From positions 1 to 12,358 of the forward strand of contig JABWAY010000107.1 of the NCBI GenBank assembly GCA_013360825.1: DNA of 12,358 nt. Reading direction: 5' to 3'. Origin of the DNA: Candidatus Brocadiia bacterium. GTDB lineage: Bacteria; Planctomycetota; MHYJ01; WSZJ01. Positions 1 to 6,642 of this stretch are shown piece by piece. Both the position numbers and the translations under genes were made by a program. Positions within the stretch are counted from its first letter, which is position 1, and every line of letters begins with the position of its first letter. Below the pieces are notes generated by a model that ran no database searches, was not told the origin of the DNA, and saw only the letters and a list, made by a program, of their open reading frames with translations.

Positions 1-774
1 CTCGCCCTCCTCGCCGGGTGCGCGACCGAGGCGGACGTCGCCCCCTCGAGGGAAACGCTGCGCCCGGGCGACCCGTTCCCGCACGCGCTCTGGACCGACG
101 TCCTCCGCCGCCACTCGCGCGACGGACTCGTCGATTACCCCGCCCTCGCCGCGGACCGCGCCGGCCTCGACGCCTACCTCGGATGGCTCGCCCGCCACTC
201 CCCCGCCTCCGACCCGGACCTCTTCCCGCGGCGCGAGGACCGCCTCGCCTGGCTGATCAACGCCTATAACGCCTGCACCGTCCGCGGCGTCGTCGACCGC
301 TGGCCGATCGCGTCGGTCCGCGATGCAGGCCCCACCGGCACCGAATTCTGGACGCTCACCTCCTGGCCCCTCGGCGGCCGACCCCGCACCCTCAGGCAGC
401 TCGAGGACGAGATCCGCACCTTCGGCGACCCCCGCATCCACTTCGCCATCAACTGCGCCTCCCTCGGGTGCCCCCGCCTGCCGGACGAAGCGTTCGAACC
501 CGACCGGCTGGAATCCCAGCTCGAGCGCGAAGCGCGCGCGTTCGTGGCGGACGGGCGCAACGTGCGGGTCGAAGGGGATGCCCTCGTGCTCTCGAAGATC
601 TTCCAGTGGTACCGCCGGGAATTCGAGGAGTTCCAGGAAGCCCGCGGCGGCGCGCCGGACCTCGCGGACTATGTCCGCTCCCTGGGCGCCGCCGTTCCCG
701 CCGGCGCGGAACTCGAGTTCGGCGGCTACGACTGGGGGATCAACCTGTGGAAGCGGGGGGAGGAGCGCCGGTGA
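1..774 (+). CDS. DUF547-family lipoprotein, 5' end cut by window edge
   Basis: The frame is open from the first base, so the start codon and probably only a short stretch of signal peptide lie outside the window. The first visible residues are LALLAGC, a lipobox with the lipidated cysteine at nt 19-21, so the mature protein should be an acylated lipoprotein. The body matches DUF547: an NAYNACTV motif near nt 259-285, the HFAINCASLGCPRLP block near nt 439-483, FQWYRREF near nt 601-624, and a C-terminal GYDWGINLWK. No biochemical function is established for DUF547; the conserved Asn-Cys and Gly-Cys-Pro positions are intact, so it is probably functional. The TGA stop at 772-774 overlaps the GTG start of the next gene, a paralogue, in a GTGA. 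Family call is firm; function unknown. Confidence 0.85.
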   Translation, partial: LALLAGCATEADVAPSRETLRPGDPFPHALWTDVLRRHSRDGLVDYPALAADRAGLDAYLGWLARHSPASDPDLFPRREDRLAWLINAYNACTVRGVVDRWPIASVRDAGPTGTEFWTLTSWPLGGRPRTLRQLEDEIRTFGDPRIHFAINCASLGCPRLPDEAFEPDRLESQLEREARAFVADGRNVRVEGDALVLSKIFQWYRREFEEFQEARGGAPDLADYVRSLGAAVPAGAELEFGGYDWGINLWKRGEERR

Positions 775-1313
775 AGAAGACCCTCGCGGTCGTGGCCGCC
801 CTGCTGCTCGCGACCGGCGGCATCCTGGCGTGGTGGAAACTCCGCCCCGCCACGCGGGTCGTGATCGATCCCCCACGGGCGGACCTCCGCCCGGGCGACC
901 CCTTTCCCCACGACCTCTGGACCGCCTTCCTGTCCGCCTCCGCGCGCGACGGGCGCGTCCGCTACGCCGCGGTGAAGGCCGACCCCTCCGCGCTCAACGC
1001 CTACCTCGGCTACGTCGCGCGCTATTCGCCGGAGTCCCACCCGGACCTCTTCCCGACGCGGGAAGACCGACTCGCCTACGCGCTCAACGCCTACAACGCC
1101 TGCGTGGTCAAGGGGGTCATCGACCACTACCCCGTCGATTCCGTCCGCGCCATCGGCACCGTCCCGTTCGATTTCTTCACGAAGATCGAGTACCCCTTCG
1201 GCGGGCGCCCGTCCTCCCTCGAGGACTGGGAGACGTCGATCCGGAAGACCTGGGACGAACCGCGGATCCACTTCGCCCTCAACTGCGCCTCCCTCGGGTG
1301 CCCCCGCCTGCCG
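436..1313 (+). repeat. Near-identical DNA block shared by the two DUF547 genes (436-483 and 1266-1313)
   Basis: The two 48-nt segments that encode the HFA(I/L)NCASLGCPRLP core match at 47 of 48 positions; the last 33 nt of each (451-483 and 1281-1313) are identical, including synonymous codon choices. The flanking coding sequence is much more diverged. This marks the two genes as direct duplicates and leaves open local gene conversion or strong constraint plus shared codon bias. Only the two 48-nt ends are the repeat; the span between them is ordinary coding sequence. Confidence 0.7.
759..765 (+). promoter_or_regulatory. Shine-Dalgarno of second DUF547 gene
   Basis: GGAGGAG lies inside the last codons of the first DUF547 gene, 5 nt before GTG 771. 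It decides the GTG start and allows independent or coupled initiation. Confidence 0.7.
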
Positions 1314-1583
1314 TCCGAGGCCTTCCTGCCGGCGACGCTGGAGGCGCAGCTGGCGCGGGAGACGGCGGCGTTCCTCGGGGACGAGCGGAACGTGTCGGTG
1401 TCGGGCGGAAAACTGCGGTTGTCCTCGATTTTCAAGTGGTACCGGGCCGACTTCGAGGGGTGGATGGAGTCGCGCGGAAAACCGAAAGGGCTCGCGGCCT
1501 GGATCCGCGCGGCGGGGCGCGACGTCCCCGATCTCCCGGTGGAATTCGCGGACTACGACTGGGGACTCAACGACCTGAAATAG
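771..1583 (+). CDS. DUF547-family protein, membrane-anchored paralogue
   Basis: This 270-residue protein starts at GTG 771, chosen because a strong Shine-Dalgarno (GGAGGAG, 759-765) sits 5 nt upstream and the start overlaps the previous stop as GTGA. Residues 1-22 (VKKTLAVVAALLLATGG...) form a basic end plus hydrophobic stretch without a lipobox or clear cleavage site, so it is probably an N-terminal anchor with the domain in the periplasm. The domain repeats the landmarks of its neighbour: LRPGDPFPHDLW, ALNAYNACVVKGV, HFALNCASLGCPRLP, FKWYRADF and a C-terminal DYDWGLN. The two genes are tandem duplicates, one lipidated and one anchored. Its last 17 bp (1567-1583) overlap the end of the convergent acyltransferase gene. 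Function of DUF547 is not known. Confidence 0.87.
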   Translation: MKKTLAVVAALLLATGGILAWWKLRPATRVVIDPPRADLRPGDPFPHDLWTAFLSASARDGRVRYAAVKADPSALNAYLGYVARYSPESHPDLFPTREDRLAYALNAYNACVVKGVIDHYPVDSVRAIGTVPFDFFTKIEYPFGGRPSSLEDWETSIRKTWDEPRIHFALNCASLGCPRLPSEAFLPATLEAQLARETAAFLGDERNVSVSGGKLRLSSIFKWYRADFEGWMESRGKPKGLAAWIRAAGRDVPDLPVEFADYDWGLNDLK

Positions 1584-2577
1584 CGGGGGCCTGCCCGACC
1601 TCGCAGGCGCGCGCCGGCACCGCGGGCTCCCGGCTGCTCACCCCCGCGCGCTTCCGCCCCCCCGGCGTGATCTTCCAGCGGCGGTGCATCCACTGCCACT
1701 GCTCCGGCGTTTCGCGGATGAACTGTTCCAGCGCGGCGGTGTGGGCGCGCGTGATGCGGAGGACTTCATCGCCCCGCGGAGCCGCGGGATCGGGGCGGAT
1801 GGCGTCGGCGAACCGGAGGACGTAGCGGAAGCGGTCGCCGTCGCGGACGCAGCTGAACGGCAGGATCGGCGCCCCGGTGACGCAGGAGAGGAGCGCCGGG
1901 GTCGTGACGGTGAGGATCTCGCGCCCGAAGAACGGGACGAGCACGCCGGAGTCGCGCGGATTGCGGTCGGTGAGGAGGGCGACCATTCCGCCGCCCTTCA
2001 GGGCGCGGATCAGGTTCCGGAACGCCCCGTCGATCCGGATCGAGGTGTTGCCGCGGAGGGCGCGCTCGCGCTGGATGAAGGCGTCGAGCCGCGGATTCCG
2101 CGAGCCGTGCGCGACGCTGGCGAGGTCGAGCCCGTGGCGCGCGGCCCAGGTGGCCGCGAACTCCCAGTTCCCCAGGTGGCCGCCGACCCAGATCAGCCCG
2201 CGCCCCTCCGCGAGCAGCGAGAGCACGCGCGCTTCGTCCGGGACGGAGAGGATTTCTTTCCACCGCGGATCGGCCCCGGAGACCGGGGCGTGGGCGGCCT
2301 CGGCGATCGCGCGGCCGAAATGCCGGAAGCAGGCGGACGCGGTCCGGCGCGCCCACTGCGGCGGCCGTTCGGGAAAGGCCTGCTCGAGGTTCTCGATCGC
2401 CCGGTTGCGGTGCCACCGGAACAGCGTCCCCGCGGCCGCGCCCGCCGTGTCCCCGATCGTTCTCGCGACCGGCCCCGGAAGGATTCGGAGCGCCGCGAGC
2501 GACGCGCGCAGAACCGCGAATTCCAGCGCGCGACCGACGCACGAAACGGGACATCCCTGTTTGCGGAAGAGCTTCAC
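1567..2577 (-). CDS. LpxL/HtrB-type lipid A acyltransferase, copy 4 of operon
   Basis: This 336-residue protein belongs to the LPLAT (lysophospholipid acyltransferase) family that moves an acyl chain from acyl-ACP onto lipid A precursors at the inner membrane. The N-terminal region is the most canonical of the four copies (hydrophobic residues about 18-52, then AIENLEQAFPER). The catalytic HX4E motif is HLGNWE (His134, Glu139). The LTDRNPRDSGVLVPFFG substrate-pocket block follows, then the C-terminal EQWQWMHRRWK ending at residue 302. The GTG start at 2577 is forced: an in-frame TAG lies 18 nt upstream, and an AGG sits 6 nt before it. A polar tail of 34 residues after HRRWK has no counterpart in the other copies and overlaps the convergent DUF547 gene by 17 bp. 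The acyl acceptor cannot be told from sequence; a non-lipid-A acceptor remains possible. Confidence 0.9.
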   Translation of the reverse strand: MKLFRKQGCPVSCVGRALEFAVLRASLAALRILPGPVARTIGDTAGAAAGTLFRWHRNRAIENLEQAFPERPPQWARRTASACFRHFGRAIAEAAHAPVSGADPRWKEILSVPDEARVLSLLAEGRGLIWVGGHLGNWEFAATWAARHGLDLASVAHGSRNPRLDAFIQRERALRGNTSIRIDGAFRNLIRALKGGGMVALLTDRNPRDSGVLVPFFGREILTVTTPALLSCVTGAPILPFSCVRDGDRFRYVLRFADAIRPDPAAPRGDEVLRITRAHTAALEQFIRETPEQWQWMHRRWKITPGGRKRAGVSSREPAVPARACEVGQAPAISGR

Positions 2578-2639
2578 GGTGTGCCTGCGATTCTATCGGG
2601 CCCGGCACGGAAATCATTCTGCGACTTCACGCCTTTCAT
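2574..2639 (-). other. 21-codon ORF bridging two acyltransferase genes
   Basis: Between copies 3 and 4 of the acyltransferases, an ATG at 2639 overlaps the upstream stop as ATGA, runs 21 codons (MKGVKSQNDF..., ending AGTP) and ends in a TGA at 2574-2576 that overlaps the GTG start of copy 4 as GTGA. It fills the gap exactly. Third-position GC is only about 60 percent, far below the neighbouring genes, and no Shine-Dalgarno precedes it, so it is unlikely to be selected for its product. It could act as a reinitiation relay, or be chance. A TAGAAT hexamer (2590-2595, minus strand) is an alternative explanation, as a -10 element for copy 4. Confidence 0.25.
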
Positions 2640-3607
2640 GCGTTTTTCACAGGGGGGCCGGCCGGGCGTTTCTCGCGGCTTCTCCATCTCCGGTGGGCCC
2701 AGAGCCACTGTTCCGGGCGTTCGCGGATGGAGCGCTCGAAGAGCGCGGTGTACCACGCGGTGTGGGCCGCGACGTCGGCTTCGAGATCCCCGGTGCGGGG
2801 GGGAGGCGGGTCGGGGTGGAAACCGAAGGCGTAGCGGTAGGGACCGAGGCGGGCCGTGAAGAACGGGAGCAGCGGCGCGCCGGTCCGGAGGGCGAGGAGC
2901 GCGGGAGTCGGCCAGGTCGAGGCGGGGCGGCCGAAGAACGGGACGAACACCCCTCCTTTCCCGGCGTTCTGGTCGGCCATGAGGATCCCGACCCGCCCGC
3001 CGCGGATGTCGCGCAGGAGGCTGCGGAGCGCGCCTTCCTGGTGGACGACCCGCTGCCCGGTTCCGGTGCGGAGCGCGGCATTGAGGTAGCCGTCGAGGTA
3101 CGGGTTGCGGAACGGCCGGGCCACGGTCGTGATCGGCGATCCGCGCAGCCCCATGCAGACGCCGCCGAGTTCCCAGGAGCCCTGGTGGCAGCCGACCATC
3201 ACCGCACCGCGCCCCGCGGCGACCGCCTCGTCCAGCAGGTGCATGTTCACCCACTCGACATGCCGCTCCATCGTCTCCCTCGACAGCGTCCGCCGCATGA
3301 CCAGCGCTTCGGAAAACGCCGTCGCGAAATGCTCGAACATCCCGCGCGTGATCCGCCGGCACTCCGCGGGAGGGTACCCGGCGGCGGCGAGGTGCTCCAT
3401 GGCGCGGGGGGCGTGGCGCAGGTCGACGATCGAGGTGAGGCGCGCGGTCAGGCGGACGATTTCGCGGCGGAAGGGTTCGTTGAGGCCCTGGAGGAGGGAG
3501 GCGGCGAACCGGGGGCCGACGTACTGGGCGTAGTACCAGAGGCGCCGGAGGAGGGGGAGGTCTTCCCGGCGGACGGGGGCGTCCCTGGTGGCGTCCCTGG
3601 GGGGCAT
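2636..3607 (-). CDS. LPLAT-family acyltransferase, divergent copy 3 of operon
   Basis: This 323-residue member of the LpxL/HtrB acyltransferase family keeps the fold landmarks but differs most from its neighbours. The catalytic motif reads HQGSWE (His141, Glu146) in place of HLGNWE, followed by MADQNAGKGGVFVPFFG and a C-terminal EQWLWAHRRWR. The N-terminal 100 residues (WYYAQYV, then GLNEPFRREIVRLTARL) show little likeness to the other copies, which suggests another acyl acceptor or donor. The ATG at 3607 is the only start candidate near the N-terminus; it lies one base after the upstream TGA, and the nearest GGAAGGAA is about 20 nt upstream, so translation is probably coupled. The catalytic residues are intact, so it should be an active enzyme, at the inner membrane. 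Confidence 0.87.
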   Translation of the reverse strand: MPPRDATRDAPVRREDLPLLRRLWYYAQYVGPRFAASLLQGLNEPFRREIVRLTARLTSIVDLRHAPRAMEHLAAAGYPPAECRRITRGMFEHFATAFSEALVMRRTLSRETMERHVEWVNMHLLDEAVAAGRGAVMVGCHQGSWELGGVCMGLRGSPITTVARPFRNPYLDGYLNAALRTGTGQRVVHQEGALRSLLRDIRGGRVGILMADQNAGKGGVFVPFFGRPASTWPTPALLALRTGAPLLPFFTARLGPYRYAFGFHPDPPPPRTGDLEADVAAHTAWYTALFERSIRERPEQWLWAHRRWRSREKRPAGPPVKNA

Positions 3608-3608
3608 C

Positions 3609-4529
3609 TCAGGCGGGGGCGGCGGCTTCCTTCCGGGGGCGGGTTTTCCAGCGGCGGTGGGCCCACAGCCACTGGTCGGGCCAGCGGCGGATGTGGGCTT
3701 CGAGGGAGGCGGCGATGCGGGCGGTGACGCGGCGGACGTCCTCCTCGGAGTCGCCCGTCGCTTCCGCCACGAACGGAGGATCGAACGCGATGCGATAGCG
3801 GCGGGGTTCGATCCGCGGCGCCGCGAAGGTCACGATCGGGACCCCCTGCCGGACGGAGAGGAGGCCGGGGGCGCGGTGCGTGGAGGCGGAGGCGCCGAGG
3901 AACTCGACCCAGATCCCCTCCTTCCGCGCGTCCTGGTCGGTGAGCATCGCGACGAGCTCGTTGCGTCGCAGCGCGCGGATCGCCTCGCGGAGCGCACCGT
4001 CCTTCGGGATCGTCCGCTGGCCGGTCGAACGGCGCCAGCGTTCCAGCCAGGCGTGGACATGCGGGTTCCGCTGCTTCTGTGTCACCGTGTTCACGGGATA
4101 CCCGATCAGCGCCGTCATCCATCCGGCGATCTCCCAGTTCCCCAGGTGCGCGCCGACGATGAGCACCCCCTTCTTCATCGCAAGCGCCGCGTCGATGTTC
4201 TCGAGCCCCTGGAACTCGACCCGGTCCCGCCACCCCTCCGGCGTGTACGTCCGCCGCGCCCGCGCCATCTCCACCGCGATCTCCCCGAAATGGGAGAACG
4301 AACGCTTCGCCACCGCCGGGCCGTCCTCCCCGAGCGCGCGGCGGGCGTTCTCGGCCGCCTGGCGCGACCGCGAGGGCATCAGCGTCCACATCGCGCGCCC
4401 CGCCGTCCGCCCCGCGGCGCGCGCGAGTCCCTCGGGGAGGACCGCAAGCGCGAGCCGCGCGGCGTGAAACGCCGCGAACTCGACCGCGTTCACCAGCGGC
4501 CCGAAGACCGGGTTCTTTGCGAGGCCCAC
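3609..4529 (-). CDS. LpxL/HtrB-type lipid A acyltransferase, copy 2 of operon
   Basis: This 306-residue protein starts at GTG 4529; the open frame continues upstream but the preceding gene occupies that DNA, and this start aligns with copy 1 (GLAKNPVFGPLVN against KLERDPVWGPIFN). The catalytic motif is HLGNWE (His128, Glu133, the same residue number as in copy 1), followed by MLTDQDARKEGIWVEFLG and a C-terminal DQWLWAHRRWK. Copies 1 and 2 are the closest pair and probably the latest duplication. No Shine-Dalgarno is at a useful distance; instead TATACT (4536-4541, minus strand) lies 6 nt before the GTG, as in leaderless promoters. A 23-nt gap separates it from the upstream stop. Expected role is acyl transfer to a lipid A or related precursor. 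Confidence 0.87.
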   Translation of the reverse strand: MGLAKNPVFGPLVNAVEFAAFHAARLALAVLPEGLARAAGRTAGRAMWTLMPSRSRQAAENARRALGEDGPAVAKRSFSHFGEIAVEMARARRTYTPEGWRDRVEFQGLENIDAALAMKKGVLIVGAHLGNWEIAGWMTALIGYPVNTVTQKQRNPHVHAWLERWRRSTGQRTIPKDGALREAIRALRRNELVAMLTDQDARKEGIWVEFLGASASTHRAPGLLSVRQGVPIVTFAAPRIEPRRYRIAFDPPFVAEATGDSEEDVRRVTARIAASLEAHIRRWPDQWLWAHRRWKTRPRKEAAAPA

Positions 4530-4535
4530 GCCCGG

Positions 4536-4541
4536 AGTATA
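4536..4541 (-). promoter_or_regulatory. Possible -10 element (TATACT) before acyltransferase copy 2
   Basis: TATACT matches five of six bases of the TATAAT consensus and ends 6 nt before GTG 4529, so transcription could begin at or next to the start codon. No -35 match is seen at 16-18 nt. In DNA this GC-rich the hexamer is rare, but it is only a candidate internal promoter. Confidence 0.3.
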
Positions 4542-4552
4542 GGGGCGAATCC

Positions 4553-5467
4553 CTAACCGGCGGAGGGCTTCTCCCTCCGGGTCTTCCAGCGGCGGTGGAT
4601 CCAGAGCCACTGGTCCGGCGTCTCGCGGATCCAGGCCTCGATGCAGGCGGTGAAGCGCGCGGTGGCGCGCTCGAGGTCGCCCTCGTGCTCGTGAGACCCC
4701 TCCGCGACGAACGGTTCGGCGAAGTCGAGGGTCATCCGGCCGTCGGGGCGGCGGCGCGCGGCGAACGGGAGGATCGGCGCCCCGGTCCGGAGGGAGAGGA
4801 GCGCCGGGGATTTCAGCGTCGACGCCTCCTGCCCGAAGAACGGCACGAACACCCCCTGGTCGCGGGCGTCCTGATCGACGAGCATCGCGAGGATCTCGCC
4901 GCGGCGGAGGACATGCATCGCCTCCCGCAGTCCGCCCCATTTCGTGATCACCCCCACTCCGGCGGAGGCCCGGATCTCGTTGAGCCCGTCCTGCAGAAAC
5001 GGATTCTCGACGGGCCGGAGCAGCCACGACAGCCGGAACCCGAGATGCCCGATCCCGCACCCGCCGATCTCCCAGTTTCCGAGGTGCGCGCTCACCGCGA
5101 CGACGCCTTTGCCCATGGACGCCGCATCCCGGAGATGCTGCTCCCCGCGGACCTCCACGAGCCGCCTCCACCGCTCCCGGTCGAATGTCTTCCGGATGTG
5201 GACGACTTCCGGCAGCAGCTGCCCGAACTGGCGGACCGAGGCGGACCCCGCCCACCCCCCGCCGGGCCCGAGCGCCCGCTCCGCCTGCTCCTCGGCGAAC
5301 CGCAGCTTCTTCTTCAGAATCCACGCGGCGGCCCGCCCCGCGAGATCCCCCGCCCGCCGCGCCAGCGGCAGCGGCATCGAGTAGATCATCTCGGCGACGT
5401 GCTGGACGCAGCCGATGGCGAACTTGTTGAAGATCGGACCCCACACCGGGTCCCGCTCGAGCTTCAC
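4553..5467 (-). CDS. LpxL/HtrB-type lipid A acyltransferase, copy 1 of operon
   Basis: This 304-residue LPLAT-family protein starts at GTG 5467, which overlaps the TGA of the methyltransferase as GTGA. The landmarks are all present: a hydrophobic N-terminal region (about residues 11-50), catalytic HLGNWE (His128, Glu133), MLVDQDARDQGVFVPFFG near residues 190-207, and a C-terminal DQWLWIHRRWK. The family transfers acyl chains from acyl-ACP to lipid A intermediates on the cytoplasmic face of the inner membrane. It is the closest relative of copy 2. It ends in TAG at 4553-4555. No Shine-Dalgarno of note precedes the GTG, so it probably depends on coupling to the upstream gene. Confidence 0.88.
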   Translation of the reverse strand: MKLERDPVWGPIFNKFAIGCVQHVAEMIYSMPLPLARRAGDLAGRAAAWILKKKLRFAEEQAERALGPGGGWAGSASVRQFGQLLPEVVHIRKTFDRERWRRLVEVRGEQHLRDAASMGKGVVAVSAHLGNWEIGGCGIGHLGFRLSWLLRPVENPFLQDGLNEIRASAGVGVITKWGGLREAMHVLRRGEILAMLVDQDARDQGVFVPFFGQEASTLKSPALLSLRTGAPILPFAARRRPDGRMTLDFAEPFVAEGSHEHEGDLERATARFTACIEAWIRETPDQWLWIHRRWKTRREKPSAG

Positions 5468-6642
5468 GAGCGCTCAGGGTATCCGATTTCGCGTTTCCGG
5501 CCAGCCCGGGCCGGGGCGCCGATCTCGTACCTCAGCCAGCGCCCCTCGATCGGACCGTTGCGCACGACCCATTTGCGGGAAGCGCGGAGGCCGAGGTGCC
5601 GGGTGAGTTCCGCGTTGCCGGAGAGCACGAAGGCGGTGGCGTCGGAGCACCGGTGCAGGAAATTCCCGAGGGCCTTCCACGACGCGACCAGGTCCTCCCC
5701 CTCCCCGATGCGCTCGCCCCACGGCGGGTTGGTGCAGACGATCCGCGGCGGACGCGTGGGATTCCAGGTGCGGCAGTCGCCCTGCGAGACCCTGACGACC
5801 CCCGCCACCCCGGCCGCCTCCACCGCCCGGCGGGCGAGGGGGATCGCGCCGGGATGCAGGTCGCACCCCTCGATCGGGAACCGGAGCCCCGGCTTCACCC
5901 GCTGTTCCGCCTCGCGCCGGAGCGCGCGCCAGGCGCGGTCGTCGTAGTCCGGCCAGCGCTCGAACGCGAAACTGCGGCGCAGCCCGGGAGCGCGGTCCAT
6001 CGCGAGGTGCGCCGCCTCCACCAGGAACGTGCCGCCGCCGCACATCGGGTCCGCCAGCGGACTCTCGCGGTCCCACTCCGTCAGCAGGAGCAGCCCCGCC
6101 GCCGTCGCCTCGTTCAGCGGACTCTTCACCAGCGCCGGCCGCCATCCCCGCTTGTGAAGACTCTCCCCCGACCAGTCGCGGTAGAGCCGCGCGGTGTTCT
6201 CCCGCAGGTGCAGCCGAAGCGGGAGATCGGGGGATTCCGTGTCGACGTCGGGCCGCCGCCCGCACCGCTCCCGCAGCTGGTCCACCACCGCGTCTTTGAC
6301 GACCAGGGCCGCGTACTGCGAGTGCGTCATGTCCGAGTCCCGGACCGTCGCGTCGACCGCGATCGTCCGGTCCGGCCCCGACAGCGCTTCCCAGTCCAGC
6401 TCCGCCACGGCCGCGTAGAGTTCCCGCGGCCCGCGCGCGGGGACCTCGAGGAGCTGTTCCTGGACGCGGAGCGCGGTCCGGAGCCGGAGGCACGCCTGCA
6501 TCCCGGTCCGTGCGTCCCCGAGAAACTCGACCCCGCCGCGTCGCTCGACGATCTCCGCCGCGCCGATCCCGCGCAGCTCCGCCGCGAGCACCCCCTCGAA
6601 CCCCGGTCCGCACGCGGCAAAAAACGTCTTCGGTCCCTTCAC
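5464..6642 (-). CDS. THUMP-domain RNA methyltransferase, RlmL-type
   Basis: This 392-residue protein has an N-terminal THUMP-like RNA-binding region (about residues 40-155) followed by a class I SAM-dependent methyltransferase domain. Motif I is DPMCGGGTFLVEAA (198-211), close to that of 23S rRNA m2G2445 methyltransferase RlmL, and the catalytic motif IV is TNPPWGERIGEG (304-315). SLHKRGWRPA...SPLNEATAAG is also a family signature. The length fits stand-alone THUMP methyltransferases without the RlmK half. Motif IV has Trp where RlmL has Tyr; NPPW occurs in other amino-methyltransferases. The GTG start at 6642 overlaps the lpxK stop as GTGA and gives the expected N-terminus (KGPKTFFAACGPGFE). 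Its position inside a lipid A operon is unexplained; it is most likely a housekeeping rRNA or tRNA enzyme sharing the transcript. Confidence 0.87.
   Translation of the reverse strand: MKGPKTFFAACGPGFEGVLAAELRGIGAAEIVERRGGVEFLGDARTGMQACLRLRTALRVQEQLLEVPARGPRELYAAVAELDWEALSGPDRTIAVDATVRDSDMTHSQYAALVVKDAVVDQLRERCGRRPDVDTESPDLPLRLHLRENTARLYRDWSGESLHKRGWRPALVKSPLNEATAAGLLLLTEWDRESPLADPMCGGGTFLVEAAHLAMDRAPGLRRSFAFERWPDYDDRAWRALRREAEQRVKPGLRFPIEGCDLHPGAIPLARRAVEAAGVAGVVRVSQGDCRTWNPTRPPRIVCTNPPWGERIGEGEDLVASWKALGNFLHRCSDATAFVLSGNAELTRHLGLRASRKWVVRNGPIEGRWLRYEIGAPARAGRKREIGYPERS

Noticed and set aside
1877..3727. 616-codon plus-strand frame across the acyltransferases
   Set aside because: It crosses two real minus-strand genes with intact catalytic motifs and has no recognisable domain.
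3609..5444. Acyltransferase copy 2 extended upstream to 611 residues, as a fusion with copy 1
   Set aside because: The extra part is copy 1 read in the wrong frame; copy 1 has its own complete frame with all motifs.
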